From Russula earlei (taxonomy: Eukaryota > Basidiomycota > Agaricomycetes > Russulales > Russulaceae), in contig JAGFNK010000287.1 in NCBI GenBank assembly GCA_025769875.1, positions 1 to 64,000 on the forward strand: a stretch of DNA of 64,000 nt. The letters run 5' to 3'. The notes below the pieces were generated by a model that had not been told where the DNA came from, searched no databases, and was given only the letters and a program-made list of their open reading frames with translations. Of the stretch, positions 30,056 through 39,490 are shown one piece after another (positions within the stretch are counted from its first letter, which is position 1; each line of letters starts with the position of its first letter). The position numbers and the translations under genes were made by a program.

Positions 30056-30273
30056 GAGTGAATTGGTCTTGTTCTAGTCATCCTGGAGCAACCATGCATG
30101 TCTGCCCAGTGGAGGTTGGTGTTGTTGTGCAGGTGCAATGAGCTGGAACAGAGGAAGAAGCCATTGAGGATCTCAGAGGGCTGGAACAAATGAACAAGGG
30201 CACAAGGGAGTGTCAGGGCAGTGTATATGGCAAAGAGGGAAAGCAAGATGACGTCAATGTGTGTGCTGGACAT
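30056..30273 (-). pseudogene. Ferric reductase N-terminal part, separated by copia A
   Basis: An ATG at 30273 begins MSSTHIDVILLSLFAIYTAL, a probable signal anchor or first membrane segment, followed by a short polar loop, and the frame ends at the copia insertion. The GAGTG duplication joins it to 22225, where the ferric-reductase sequence continues in the same direction. That these are one gene is inferred from the duplication and from both halves lying on the minus strand. By itself this piece is not diagnostic. Confidence 0.5.
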
Positions 30274-31200
30274 GGTGGGAAGGCATGTTTACCACTGTGC
30301 AAAATGGAGATGAGAAGGGCCATAAAAAGATAATCCTGTGAACCACAAGGAACCATAGGTACCTGGTTACAGGGATGGCAGTGAATGAGCCTGAAAAAAA
30401 AAGGCAAAAAAAAACTTACAGAAGGTATGCACTTTCTGCGGTGGGGGCAGTAAGATGACATGGCCCAGCTTGTAAATGCGCTTCCATGCTTGAGATGAAA
30501 CTGGTGAGGAAGTTGGAGATGAAGAAACGACACGTGTTGCAATTGATGCTGCAGCCGCAGCATGTAAGGGTGGCAGGTAGCATGGGGACACCAGGTATGC
30601 TATTGTTGGCGATGGCACGCTTTCATATGGAATGCACCTGGTGTCTCATTGTTGTCATCATGGTGATCGTTGTGGCTGTGAGCGCTTTGTCACCATCACA
30701 GTACCACCTTGAGAGGGGGAAGTTAGTAAGGGGGAGATAAAAACGAACTGAAAAAGCTAAATGTGACAAAAATGAAAATGAAATGCACACTGGAAAAAAT
30801 ATTCATTGCTTGATTGGCCAGGATTCGGTGCAAGTTTCAGGAGCGGGAAAAAAGTGAGACATGTTGCGTGCGCTGGAGGTTAGAAAAAGTTAGAGGAAAA
30901 GAAAGGAGACAAGGAAGAAAGGAAAATGAGCTGTGCACTGGGGTGGTGGTGGCACACAAAAAAAACATTTGCTTGCTTGGCCAGACTCAGTTTTTCAGGA
31001 GCAGGAGGGAAGGCACACAAGTCACATGCATTGGAAGTTCTTGCCAAGGAGGGGGAAATAGTGGGTTCAAGGCAGGGGATGGTGTGGTGAGGGTAGAGGA
31101 TGGGGAGAGACACAGTAGGAGCGAACGAAAGAGAACAAATGACCAGTGACAACATCACTTACAACTAATGCCATTTTAGGTGGAAGGCATCGAACATCTG
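30274..31200 (-). other. Unassigned sequence, perhaps upstream exons of a host gene
   Basis: No family recognised. On the minus strand, 30418-30377 has a textbook-looking intron: GTAAGT, a long T-rich tract and CAG. GTACCT to TTCACAG near 30361-30335 is a second candidate. The intervening pieces read QAHSLPSL and similar. The sequence lies upstream of the ferric-reductase start and could hold its first exons or a promoter. Copia B begins near 31200. Confidence 0.35.
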
Positions 31201-31489
31201 GCAATACTAAGGATGCATGCATCAAGACATACATAACTCTATAGCATCGCCCTCAAGGAGTTGAGGCCAGTAGAAATGAAGGATGTGGTGCCATTCTGAT
31301 GCGAGGGTGTAAGTAATATAAGGCAAGCAGAGCCAACATTGCCTACAAAGAGCATTCTCAAAATGGAAAGTAGATCCAAAAGTAGCAATGGCCCAAATGG
31401 GATGGCTTGAATCGGCTCAAGCCACAAGCCATGGCTTGGCTCAGTCCAGCTCACCCAATCTGGCCAAGCTGGATCCAATTGCAATGCTT

Positions 31490-32151
31490 TGATCTTATTG
31501 CAAGTCTGATTTTCTGACCATGCAAGATATTATTTAAATGCATTGGCACACTGATCTTTAGATTTGAGGAAGTACACTACTCCATAATGAGAGTAGTCAT
31601 CAATAACTGTTGCCCAGTAGCTGGTGCCTCATATAGACCAGATGTGCATTGGACCAGCTAAGTCAGTATGGATGATCTGTAGCTGATGATCCGATCATTT
31701 AGAGGAGGCTGAGAAAGGAAGTTGCATCTGTTTACTGAGTTCACACCCCTGGAAAGGGGAGTGATCATGATCCTTAGGGTTAAGTGAGATTCCATTAATG
31801 GAATTGCTGTGAGTGATTAATGTGCAGTGGGACATATGTCCCATGTGCTCCTGCCAGATGTGGAGTGGTAATACATCTGATTGTGTGTGGAGAGCTGGAG
31901 ATGAGAAATCAATGTAGAATAGATTCTGCTCCAGGTATCCTTGTGCAATCTTCTGATCTTTGATGTAGATTTGACACCCCTGTTGAGTAAATGTGATGTG
32001 TCCCCCCTTCTAGAGCAGCACACTAACTGAGAAGTAATGCATGTCAGCCTCCAGAACATGCATAATGTCTGTGAGGGTCAATTGAATATCTCCATTTCCT
32101 CCAGGCAGCAGGACAGACACTGATCCAGTCCCAATCTGCTTGATGATTGTG
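31490..32151 (-). pseudogene. Copia B pre-integrase and integrase fragment
   Basis: From the right: TLTDIMHVLEADMH, QEHMGHMSHCT, then HTDLAGPMHIWSI and YWATVIDDYSHYGVVYFLKS (catalytic Asp region, 31570-31640), and NQTCNKIKALQLD at 31490. Then the frame enters a sequence rich in GGCTTGG/AAGCC motifs (31390-31480) that does not look like integrase. Confidence 0.75.
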
Positions 32152-32773
32152 TGTTGTGATCTACCTCCTTGTTGGTTTGTCCCTAACCTCTTCCATTATT
32201 GTTCTCTTCTGTCACCCTCATCCCTTGGTTACCATTTCATCCCTTGATGCTGATGATCCCTATTGTGTTTCACCTATTGTGTTTCACCTATTGTGTTTCA
32301 TCTATTGTGTTTCACCTACTGTCGAGTTACTTTTGCCATTGGTTCACCTTTTATCTATTGTTCTGCATATAGTACTGTATAGCCTCACTACATACAGTAT
32401 TTAAGCGCCTGTAGAAGCTGGGGAATGCCCCAAGCTTAGCTTTGTCCCATTTCCTGTTGCATCCCTTGCCCTGTATACTCTCTCAATCACAACTTGGTTG
32501 TGCTGGCTTACACTCTGCTTGACTTGAGCACACCTCAAGGAACCCTTGTGTTCCTCTTCCTCCTCTGCTTCTCTCTCATCATCCTCCTCTTCTGTGAAAC
32601 CAGAAGATCGACTCTGTCTGTGGACTGAGTCATTATCTGACTCAGCCTTGAGACACTAAACCTTTGATCCGGTCTCCTTGAGCCAGCCCCACTGAACCCC
32701 TTGAACCAAGTCACAGGGACTTGGCCCCCACTGAACCTTGAGCTAACGCTCTTACAGCCACAATGCTGTAACA
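32152..32773 (+). repeat. Solo LTR-E, target duplication TTGTG
   Basis: TGTTGTGATCTACC to ATGCTGTAACA (622 bp) with TTGTG at 32147-32151 and 32774-32778. TATTTAAG box near 32398, then CCCCAAGCTTAGC. A 14-mer (CCTATTGTGTTTCA) is repeated in tandem at 32270-32320. Matches 16399-16994 in reverse complement. Confidence 0.96.
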
Positions 32774-32830
32774 TTGTGTGACATCCAAGATTGACTGACC
32801 TGGAGGCCAGAGTGTAGGTGATGAAGTCAG

Positions 32831-33795
32831 TGTCCAGACTCACTGTTGAACAGTCCAGTTCAAGGGTGAGGTAAAAGCTTGGAGACAAGTCAACTGAGTT
32901 CAAGGATGAAGTTGGTGAAGAGCACAGTCCAAAAAAGTAACAAGTACCAGAGCAGAACTGGTACTGGTTGTGAGAGGTGGTCATGGAAGGAGAGAGCCAG
33001 AATGTACTAGATAGGGTGGCCCTAAAGGAGTACCCTTGGTAGTAGAGTGCCGCAAATCAAATGGGCAGTCTGAAGACTGTCCACTACTTTATTGAGCACT
33101 TATATATTACAAGGGAACTGCTAAATAGGGAACAAGTCATAACCTTGTTATCAAGCACAATTGATGAATGAGTAAGAAGTCGGGGTACGGTTACTGAGCA
33201 TGCTCAGTCATGGTCAGTAAGCTGCTGAGTAAGAAGGCTCATATTGATGAGTAAGAGCCTTTAGTGTCCCACGTGTTCACTGCTTAATACACATGCAAAG
33301 CACCTGATTCATTTACTGTTAGTTAGTTTAGGGCTGGTCATCTGGGGACTTGTGGTTTTGTCTGTGTGAATAGAGTCACCCATAAGGCCCCTTATATAGT
33401 TCTATTAGGATCCTTAGAGTCGACCCTAATACTTCTACTAAGGTCCTTAGTATTGCCTTATAGTTCATTCTAGGGTTATTAGAGTTATTCTAATAACACA
33501 TTATAGGGCCTGTAGTATCTTCATTAGTGCCTATTGTAGAGCACTTTGGGTCATCCTAAAGGGTCTTTAGGAAGCCTATAATACTGTCTTATATTGCTAG
33601 AAGGGTTGCCACTAAGTAGGGCTTGTTGTATGTTGATTGTGCCTAGAATCAATTGTGCAACAATGCACACACGATATTGTGGACACCTCTACTCACCCCC
33701 TTTTGCTTGTGTGAACAGGGTGGCATGAAGAGGCTGAGTTTCCTCTAATAAGGAAGGGTCCTTCAAGGGCCCTCTCTGGGAAATGGTTTATGACA
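32831..33795 (-). repeat. Solo LTR-A in copia B protease, decayed duplication GTCAG/GTTGG
   Basis: TGTCCAGACTCACTG to TTTATGACA (965 bp). The flanks are gtcag (32826-32830) and gttgg (33796-33800). The empty site in copia A is gtcgg (28396-28400), so each copy lost the CpG by a different transition. The TATA box is near 33112. Confidence 0.92.
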
Positions 33796-34196
33796 GTTGG
33801 TCTGGGGTGGACTAATATTATGAGTAGCTCTGGAGTCAATCATCCAGTGAGATCTAGCCACTGTGTAAAGGGAAATACAAATCTCATTTTCATCATCCAA
33901 GACCTCCATAATAGTAGCACTAGTCTCTACTATGTGCATGTTGACCTTTCTGTTAGTTCCTGTGCTGGTCTCTGACTCTTTCTTTGCCTTCTCCTCCTCA
34001 TCCTTTTTCTTCTTTCTGCACTCCAGAGACTTGTGTCCAGGTTTCTGACAATAATAGCATTTCATCTTGGGCTTGTCTTTGTCCTTCTTGACTGGAGCAA
34101 CTTTGTTAAGGGATGTGGAGGAACCAGCCTGGTGACTTTCCTCATTGAGGATCCAATCTTGGATTGTCTGGGGATTAAGATCTGCAGGATCACCGG
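33796..34196 (-). pseudogene. Copia B zinc knuckle and protease
   Basis: CYYCQKPGHKSLEC (34025-34070) is an intact C-x2-C-x4-H-x4-C knuckle. KKDEEEKAKKESETS is a charged linker, and WMIDSRATHNIS (33830-33870) is the protease active site with DSR where family members have DSG. The ORF runs to 33796, then LTR-A. It also begins inside LTR-A at 34197. The change of Gly to Arg in the active site would inactivate the protease. Confidence 0.85.
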
Positions 34197-35159
34197 TGTC
34201 AAGACTCACTGTTGAACTATCCAGTTCAAGAGCAAGGGATGAGTTCAAAGACGAGTCGATAGATGTCTAAGATGGTGTGGGCTAGTAGTAGTACCCAGAG
34301 TAGTACCAGGTACCAAAGAGGTATGGTGACCAGGAGCATTGAGCAGTTATGCAGGGAAGAGGCCAGAATGGTCACAAGGGGACGATCCTTAAAGAAGTAT
34401 CCCAGGGTAGAGAGTGCCATAAACAAATGGACAGTCTGAAGACTGTCTGCTACTTTATTGAGCACTTATATACTACAAGAGAACTGCTAAAATAGGGAAC
34501 ATGTCATAACCTTGTTATCAAGCAGAATAGATGGATGAGTAAGAAGTCGGGATACGCTTACTGAGCATGCTCAGTCATGCTCAGTAAGCTGCTGAGTAAG
34601 AAGGCTCCTATTGATGAGTAAGAGCCTTTACTGTCCACATGTTCACTGCTTTAGTACACATGCAAAGCACCTGGTTCATTTGCTGTAGTTAGTTTAGGGC
34701 TGGTCATTTGAGGCCTTGTAGTTTGGTTCATGGAATAGAGTTGCCTATAAGACCCCTTATATAGTTCTATTAGGGTCCTTAGAGTCGACCCTAATACTTC
34801 TAATAAGGTCCCTAGTATTGCTTGGTAGTTCGTTCTATGGTTATTAGAGTTAGTCTCATAACACGTTGTAGAGTCTTTAGTATCATGTTAGTGCCTATTG
34901 TAGAGCGCTTAGGGTTGTCCTAAATGGTCCTTAGGGAGGCTATAATACTGTCCTTTATTGCTAAAAGGGTTGCCATTAAGTGGGGCTTGCTGTATGTCAA
35001 TTGTGCCAAGAATTGCTTGCATGACAATGTACACACAATATTGTGGACACCTCTACTCACCCCTTTTGTCTGTGTGAACAGGGTGACACCATAGAGGCTG
35101 GGTTTCCTCTCATAAGGACGGGTCCTTCAAGGGCCCTCTCTGGGAAATGGTCCATGACA
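34197..35159 (-). repeat. Solo LTR-A in copia B gag, decayed duplication ACCGG/GCCAG
   Basis: TGTCAAGACTCACTG to CCATGACA on the plus strand (963 bp). The flanks are accgg (34192-34196) and gccag (35160-35164). Copia A has gccgg at 28767-28771, the empty site; the right copy differs from it by a G-to-A in CG. Confidence 0.92.
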
Positions 35160-35666
35160 GCCAGTGGCTAAGATAGTTTGAGCTAGACCTAAGTAAGCTT
35201 CAGGTAAGGCTCAGAGAATGATAAGGCTGTAGAGGCCATTGGGAATGATGTATTTATTGTTTTGGAGATTGATTCATGCATCATTTAATTTCTGTAGCTG
35301 CAGGATCATCAGACTTGTGTTGTCCAAGGATGTGGCAGAGAGTGCTGTCCATGTGTTGAATGCAGACATAGATCCAACACCACTGCTGATGCATTTGAGT
35401 TTGTCCCACTTGAGTTTGCAAGTATTGAATTTGGCATCACTTATCTGGACCAGTATGTCTGGCTGAATATAAAGATCAAAAATGCTGTCTAGTGCCAATT
35501 CTTCAGCATCCCAGTTGGCATTGCCAGAAGCTTTGGTTTTAATTAAGTGACAATTGTTCATTTTCATGATAGCTTCAAAGTGCTTCGACCAAAGGGGCCA
35601 ATTAGCTGCACCCAAGATCTCCATTGAGATCCTGGCAGGTTGCATAAAGATAGGGGGGAGTGCCAT
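35160..35666 (-). pseudogene. Copia B gag N-terminal part
   Basis: ATG at 35666; ORF of 130 residues with LGAANWPLWSKHFEAIMKM, NWDAEELALDSIFDLYIQPD and FNTCKLKWDKLKCI. This matches the UBN2-type gag of copia elements (the W-x-x-W and W-D segments). It ends at about 35274 with a stop before the LTR-A at 35159. Confidence 0.82.
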
Positions 35667-35909
35667 GTGAAAATGTTAGGTAATAGGGTGAATTGCCAAT
35701 CCAGACCAGCAGAGCAATTCTAGCTGGATTAATTTAGAGATCAAATCAGTATCTTTGATGTGTGATGTATCTGCGCAACTGTCATTCCTTTGGCTCCAGA
35801 GACCAAGGGAGTAAGATGTTGTCTGATAACAGAGGTTTGTGTAAAAAGGAGATGATTAAATGCATGTGGTGATCTCTTTGGACTTTAGATACAGGCAGGG
35901 CCCATAACC

Positions 35910-37020
35910 TGTTGAAGATGCACAGTATGTGTGATTAGATAGCAGCAGATGTTAAGACTGCAGGCCAATCTATCAGACAATAGTTCAGTTTGGTTGATAC
36001 AAAACTGATATTAAATATGTACCTATCAGACAATAGCTACAATGTGTTATCAGTACAGAGTGATAAGATATCATAGAGTAAGTACTCACTTCAGTTTGGT
36101 TGATACAAAACTGAAGTGATCTACATGCTTTGTGGTGTTCTTAAGTACCTCAGACTGCCTCCAAGTTGTTAAGGCTCCAAAGTGCCTTAAATAAGATCAA
36201 TGGTCGTGTCTATGAACAGGTCCTACCAATGCAGATATGCTTGAGTCAAGCAAGCAATACTCATGGAGGGGAAGGAGTCTTAGATCCTTCTGGAGTATGG
36301 CAACAAGATGAGAGGGGCTCTGCAGACAGGGTAGAAGTCAACTGTTTGGGATTGGCAAACTAAGTCAAGCTTAAGGCTCAACTGCTACAAACTGGGGGCT
36401 TACATAGCCCTCAGGGATAAGGTTTGTGCTACTGTAGTACTGGTTCGTGCTATAGAAGCAAAGGCAGCTCATAGAAGCAATAGTTGCTTCTGTGTAAATG
36501 ATCTCGGTGCTGGAAGCATTAAGTGCTTCCCTAGTAGCAATCTCGGTGTCATAAGTACTTTCCCACTTTCCCAATCAGGGAAGTGACGTACATGGCAGTA
36601 CAGGAACATCTGGGACAGAAGCAATGCTACTCATTGCTTCCTCAATACATCTTCAGAAAGATATGATCAACACATTCTGAACACAATATCAAAGGACATA
36701 AACAGTCAAGATCTGACACACACATGATGCAAACAATGCAGTCCATAGTTCAGGTGTTCCAGCATCTTCCAGACCCCAAACCACTTGGTAACACAAGTGC
36801 AGTACAGCTAACTACCATTATGGATCACCAAGTATATTTGAGGATCAGTGGTAACTAGCTACCAATTGTTCTACATCATCTTATCAGTGTCTCTAACATG
36901 TGCTGCAACATATGAGCTGAAGCTGGTAATGCCCAGTCCAAGTGATCTGATGCATCAATGCATCGGAGTTGTGATTGCATCACAACACACCTGGGGATCA
37001 GGCCAGTGCTGATCTCAACA
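35910..37020 (-). repeat. 5' LTR-C of copia B, with solo LTR-F inside
   Basis: TGTTGAAGATGCAC to GATCTCAACA, 1111 bp, of which 632 are the LTR-F insertion with its duplication; the net length is about 479. The internal side reads GGTTATGGGCCCTGCC on the minus strand. The direct repeats cagtttggttgatacaaaactg match the pair in other LTR-C copies. Confidence 0.85.
36167..36793 (-). repeat. Solo LTR-F, target duplication CAAGT
   Basis: TGTTAAGGCTCCAAAG to CACTTGGTAACA (627 bp), with CAAGT at 36162-36166 and 36794-36798. The minus strand has GAGCCTTAAGCTTGACTTAG, also found with two changes in the G2 LTR. No internal region of this family is in the window. Confidence 0.92.
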
Positions 37021-37214
37021 AAAAGGTCAAACCTGTGGCTTGATGGCCTGGCTTTGGCTTTTCAAATCATAGGCTGGGCCAAAGCTGTCACAAAGCCATC
37101 AATTTGGCCTAGCTTGGCCTGGCCTATTTCGGCCTGGCTTGGCCCAGCTCATGGCCTGAAGCTAGGCTGGGCAAATCCCTAAATACCTCTGAGCATCCCT
37201 AAGCAAAGTGAACA
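37021..37214. repeat. Low-complexity GGCCTGGC-rich sequence
   Basis: Repeated GGCCTGGC/TTGGCC motifs (37030-37170). A related segment lies at 31400-31470 next to the end of copia B. No gene seen. Confidence 0.4.
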
Positions 37215-37978
37215 TAACTAACAACTCATATCAATAAGGATCAGTTGTTGGTAGCTACCCATTGTCATCAATTTACTTTGTTGTAAAATTCCTGAGTGCG
37301 AGTGAACTTGATCGTGAGCGCACGAGAACGAGTGAGTTGTCCCCTCAGTCGATACATATACCCGTGCCATTAGGCCACCCTAAGTGGATCTAGCTATTTA
37401 CAACAATTAGTACCTAGACTAATTAACTAGTCTGGATGTCTATTGGCTTGATCATTGTCCCGTTTCTTGCATACCCTTCATCCGCGGACTTACAGAATCC
37501 GCACCTGTTTCCTACTTATATGAGTAGACAAAATACTTACCTTCCCTCAGTGATCGCTTACGCGCACGAGTCACTGAGGTACGTTCTTTTAGCTACCCTT
37601 TTCTTACGTTCCATAAGAGCTCATACCTGGATAGCACAGTCATTGCTTATTCAGGTAATATATCTTCAGTGATTGCTTATGTGCATGAGTCACTGAGCAC
37701 AGTCATTGCTTATTCAGCGACCCTCGCAAGTGCGAACGTGTAGGCCTCCCTTCGGACGCGGCACTCACTCACAAAAACTGTCGTTTCTCCCACTCTCGTT
37801 AAACCCCATAGTTTCTACATACTTATCATTGTATCAAACACATGCTGCAGCATCTGAGCTGAGCCAGTGATACCCAGGCCATGTGGACCAACACATCAAT
37901 GTGAGCTGAGCTGGTAATGCCCAGTCCATCACCTGGGCTATGATTTCATAACACACCAAGGCAGTGGTAATCTCAACA
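37215..37978 (-). repeat. LTR-C remnant split by LTR-G
   Basis: 37215-37278 (GGATCAGTTGTTGGTAGCTACC) and 37820-37978 (to GGTAATCTCAACA) match the outer half of LTR-C. The inner half, from TGTTGAAG to the TATA region, is not present. No target duplication was found. Confidence 0.75.
37279..37819. repeat. Solo LTR-G, target duplication TACTT
   Basis: TGTTGTAAAATTCC to TAGTTTCTACA (541 bp), with TACTT at 37274-37278 and 37820-37824. CpG-rich, so recent. A direct repeat (cagtgattgctta, 37544 and 37667) is inside. Confidence 0.88.
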
Positions 37979-38181
37979 AGGATCGGAGCATGGCCAAGCT
38001 GGTCACCTTACGCCCAAAGCCAATGCCTGCAAATTAGGATTCTTGAGCTGTCTTCCCAATCATTCATTACCTACTACCCGGTACTGGTTACCGACAACTT
38101 TTCTAAACTTTCTACGCCACTGTTCTATTCAAACTTTGACAACTTCCATTCAACGATCTACATTTCCATTCATAATTAACA
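37979..38181 (+). promoter_or_regulatory. Upstream region of secreted-protein gene
   Basis: No strong TATA box. A CA-rich leader (CATTTCCATTCATAATTAACA) immediately precedes the ATG at 38182, which gives a fungal-like start context (aacaATG). Confidence 0.35.
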
Positions 38182-38679
38182 ATGCGAACCTCTGCACATG
38201 TTTTAGCCCTAGTCTGCCTTGCCGTTGGCATCGCTCCATTGTTCACGCATGCTTCAGCGTACGCCAACCTCTTCAGTCCTCTTTATCCCCTGAAATTGAC
38301 GTTACCTCGCAGAACTCATTCTGATACAGAGCAGATGAGGCCTGCCAAATCGGTGGAGTCAATAACTCAGGCGATGGCCGAGCAAAAAAAGACGTTTACA
38401 TCGCACTTTAAAAATCTCAGAGCCGAATCGGGCAGGTGGACTACCATGACCCCTGAATTGCGAGAGCAGTTTAGAACGCATCACAAGGTCATGAGCGGAT
38501 TGGAGGATGACGTGAAGCTGATTCAAGAAAAGGACCCGTCCGTGCCTGAGGCAACCCTGGCGGATCTGAGGAAAGAATTGAGGAAACAATCGGAAGCTGT
38601 CAAACTATATCTAGCCCGCCGCCCTCCCAGCTCCCCCCCCCCTTATATGACACCATGTGAGCGGGACACCCAACATTAG
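38182..38679 (+). CDS. Small secreted protein (165 aa), unknown family
   Basis: Uninterrupted ORF with MRTSAHVLALVCLAVGIAP, an n-region, hydrophobic h-region and a likely signal peptidase site in THASA-YAN near residue 27. The mature part has no Cys-rich pattern. It has a helical, charged middle (AMAEQKKTFTSHFKNLRAES and LRKELRKQSEAVKLYLA) and a Pro-rich end (RRPPSSPPPYM). Codon use is CpG-tolerant, unlike the neighbouring old elements, and no TE similarity was found. No introns are needed. The product should be exported; any role is unknown. The poly(A)-like context agataagataaac follows the stop. Confidence 0.7.
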   Translation: MRTSAHVLALVCLAVGIAPLFTHASAYANLFSPLYPLKLTLPRRTHSDTEQMRPAKSVESITQAMAEQKKTFTSHFKNLRAESGRWTTMTPELREQFRTHHKVMSGLEDDVKLIQEKDPSVPEATLADLRKELRKQSEAVKLYLARRPPSSPPPYMTPCERDTQH

Positions 38680-39240
38680 CCGATGTTATAGATAAGATAA
38701 ACAATGGCTTGTACTTTCACCGTTTCGAAAGTAATAACTACATGTACTGCCACCGACGACCGACGCGCTGGACGAATCAGAGCGTAATCGAGAAAGTCGC
38801 CAGCGAAACGCCAGCAAAAGAGAGAGCTGGCAAATGACCGAAGTAGTACCGTCTCGACTATAAAATGTGTCGGCCGTCCCTCATGTAGACTCTAAGTCAA
38901 ATCTCCTATCTCCTAGTCTCGTAGTCTCTCAAATCGCAGTCTTTTGTCGACTCACAAGCGTTCAGAACGCTTACTCGTACATTCAACGCTACTCAGATCG
39001 CTCGTTACTGTCGCTTCCCAAGTGGCGGTGACATTAGATTTGACTTCTTCTAAACGCGGAATCGAAAACTGGAGCAAGCGCTCGCGGCTGTCGCAAGAGG
39101 CGATGACCGTCATAGTAAGGCTCCAACTATTTAGTTTATGTTTACTTGCTGAAGGCCAAGTATACATAAACAGTTGCATAAACTGTATAACCATCTATAT
39201 ATGTTTAATAAACGGAATATACACAGTTGAAGTGCTACTA
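38680..39240. other. CpG-rich sequence with TATA-like box, no assigned gene
   Basis: A TATAAAATG box is at 38861, and a CT-rich run follows (tctcctatctcctagtctcg, 38908-38927), as in a fungal core promoter or a short LTR. A plus-strand ORF at 38944-39375 has no recognisable domain and crosses into the hAT fragment on the other strand, so I do not call it. Confidence 0.35.
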
Positions 39241-39490
39241 TTAAAATTTTGTTCTGTTGTCACCATATTTTCGTCGCAGTATCTCCGGTGGCATCATCTC
39301 AAACAGCCCACTCCATATCCAAACCTTTGTCAGTATTGCCATCAGGATTGTCTTCTCCTTCAAAGAGCTGCGTAGATTGTTACAAATGTGTCGGGACTTT
39401 GAGAAGACTCGCTCGACGGAGACGCTAGTCGCTGGAATAGCAAGATAATCATGAGCCATCCGTGCAATGATAGGGAATTTGTTCACGTGG
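39241..39490 (-). pseudogene. hAT-family transposase C-terminal (dimerisation) fragment
   Basis: The frame gives FPIIARMAHDYLAIPATSVS, then VERVFSKSRHICNNLRSSLK, the hallmark of the hAT dimerisation region, and ends ILRRKYGDNRTKF at 39241. The reading frame upstream of about 39490 continues to 39972 but is rich in Cys, His and Pro and lacks other hAT motifs, so it is probably non-coding sequence or the hAT piece joined to a different sequence. I see no terminal repeats or 8-bp duplication. Confidence 0.8.

Larger units (their letters stand above)
31201..37020 (-). mobile_element. Ty1/copia element B, CpG-poor paralogue of A
   Basis: 5' LTR-C at 35910-37020 (with LTR-F inside), then gag, zinc knuckle, protease, pre-integrase and integrase, reading leftward to about 31490. 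It is cut by solo LTR-A twice and solo LTR-E once. The left end is lost in low-complexity sequence near 31400, and no 3' LTR is seen. Many CG pairs of copia A are TG or CA here. Confidence 0.82.

Noticed and set aside
30213..30618. Fungal pheromone receptor or other seven-helix protein
   Set aside because: Hydrophobic pieces exist, but no STE3-type or other receptor motif could be recognised.
32831..35159. The two LTR-A copies as the LTRs of copia B
   Set aside because: Each has its own target site with an empty counterpart in copia A, and copia B has LTR-C at its end. They are separate solo insertions.
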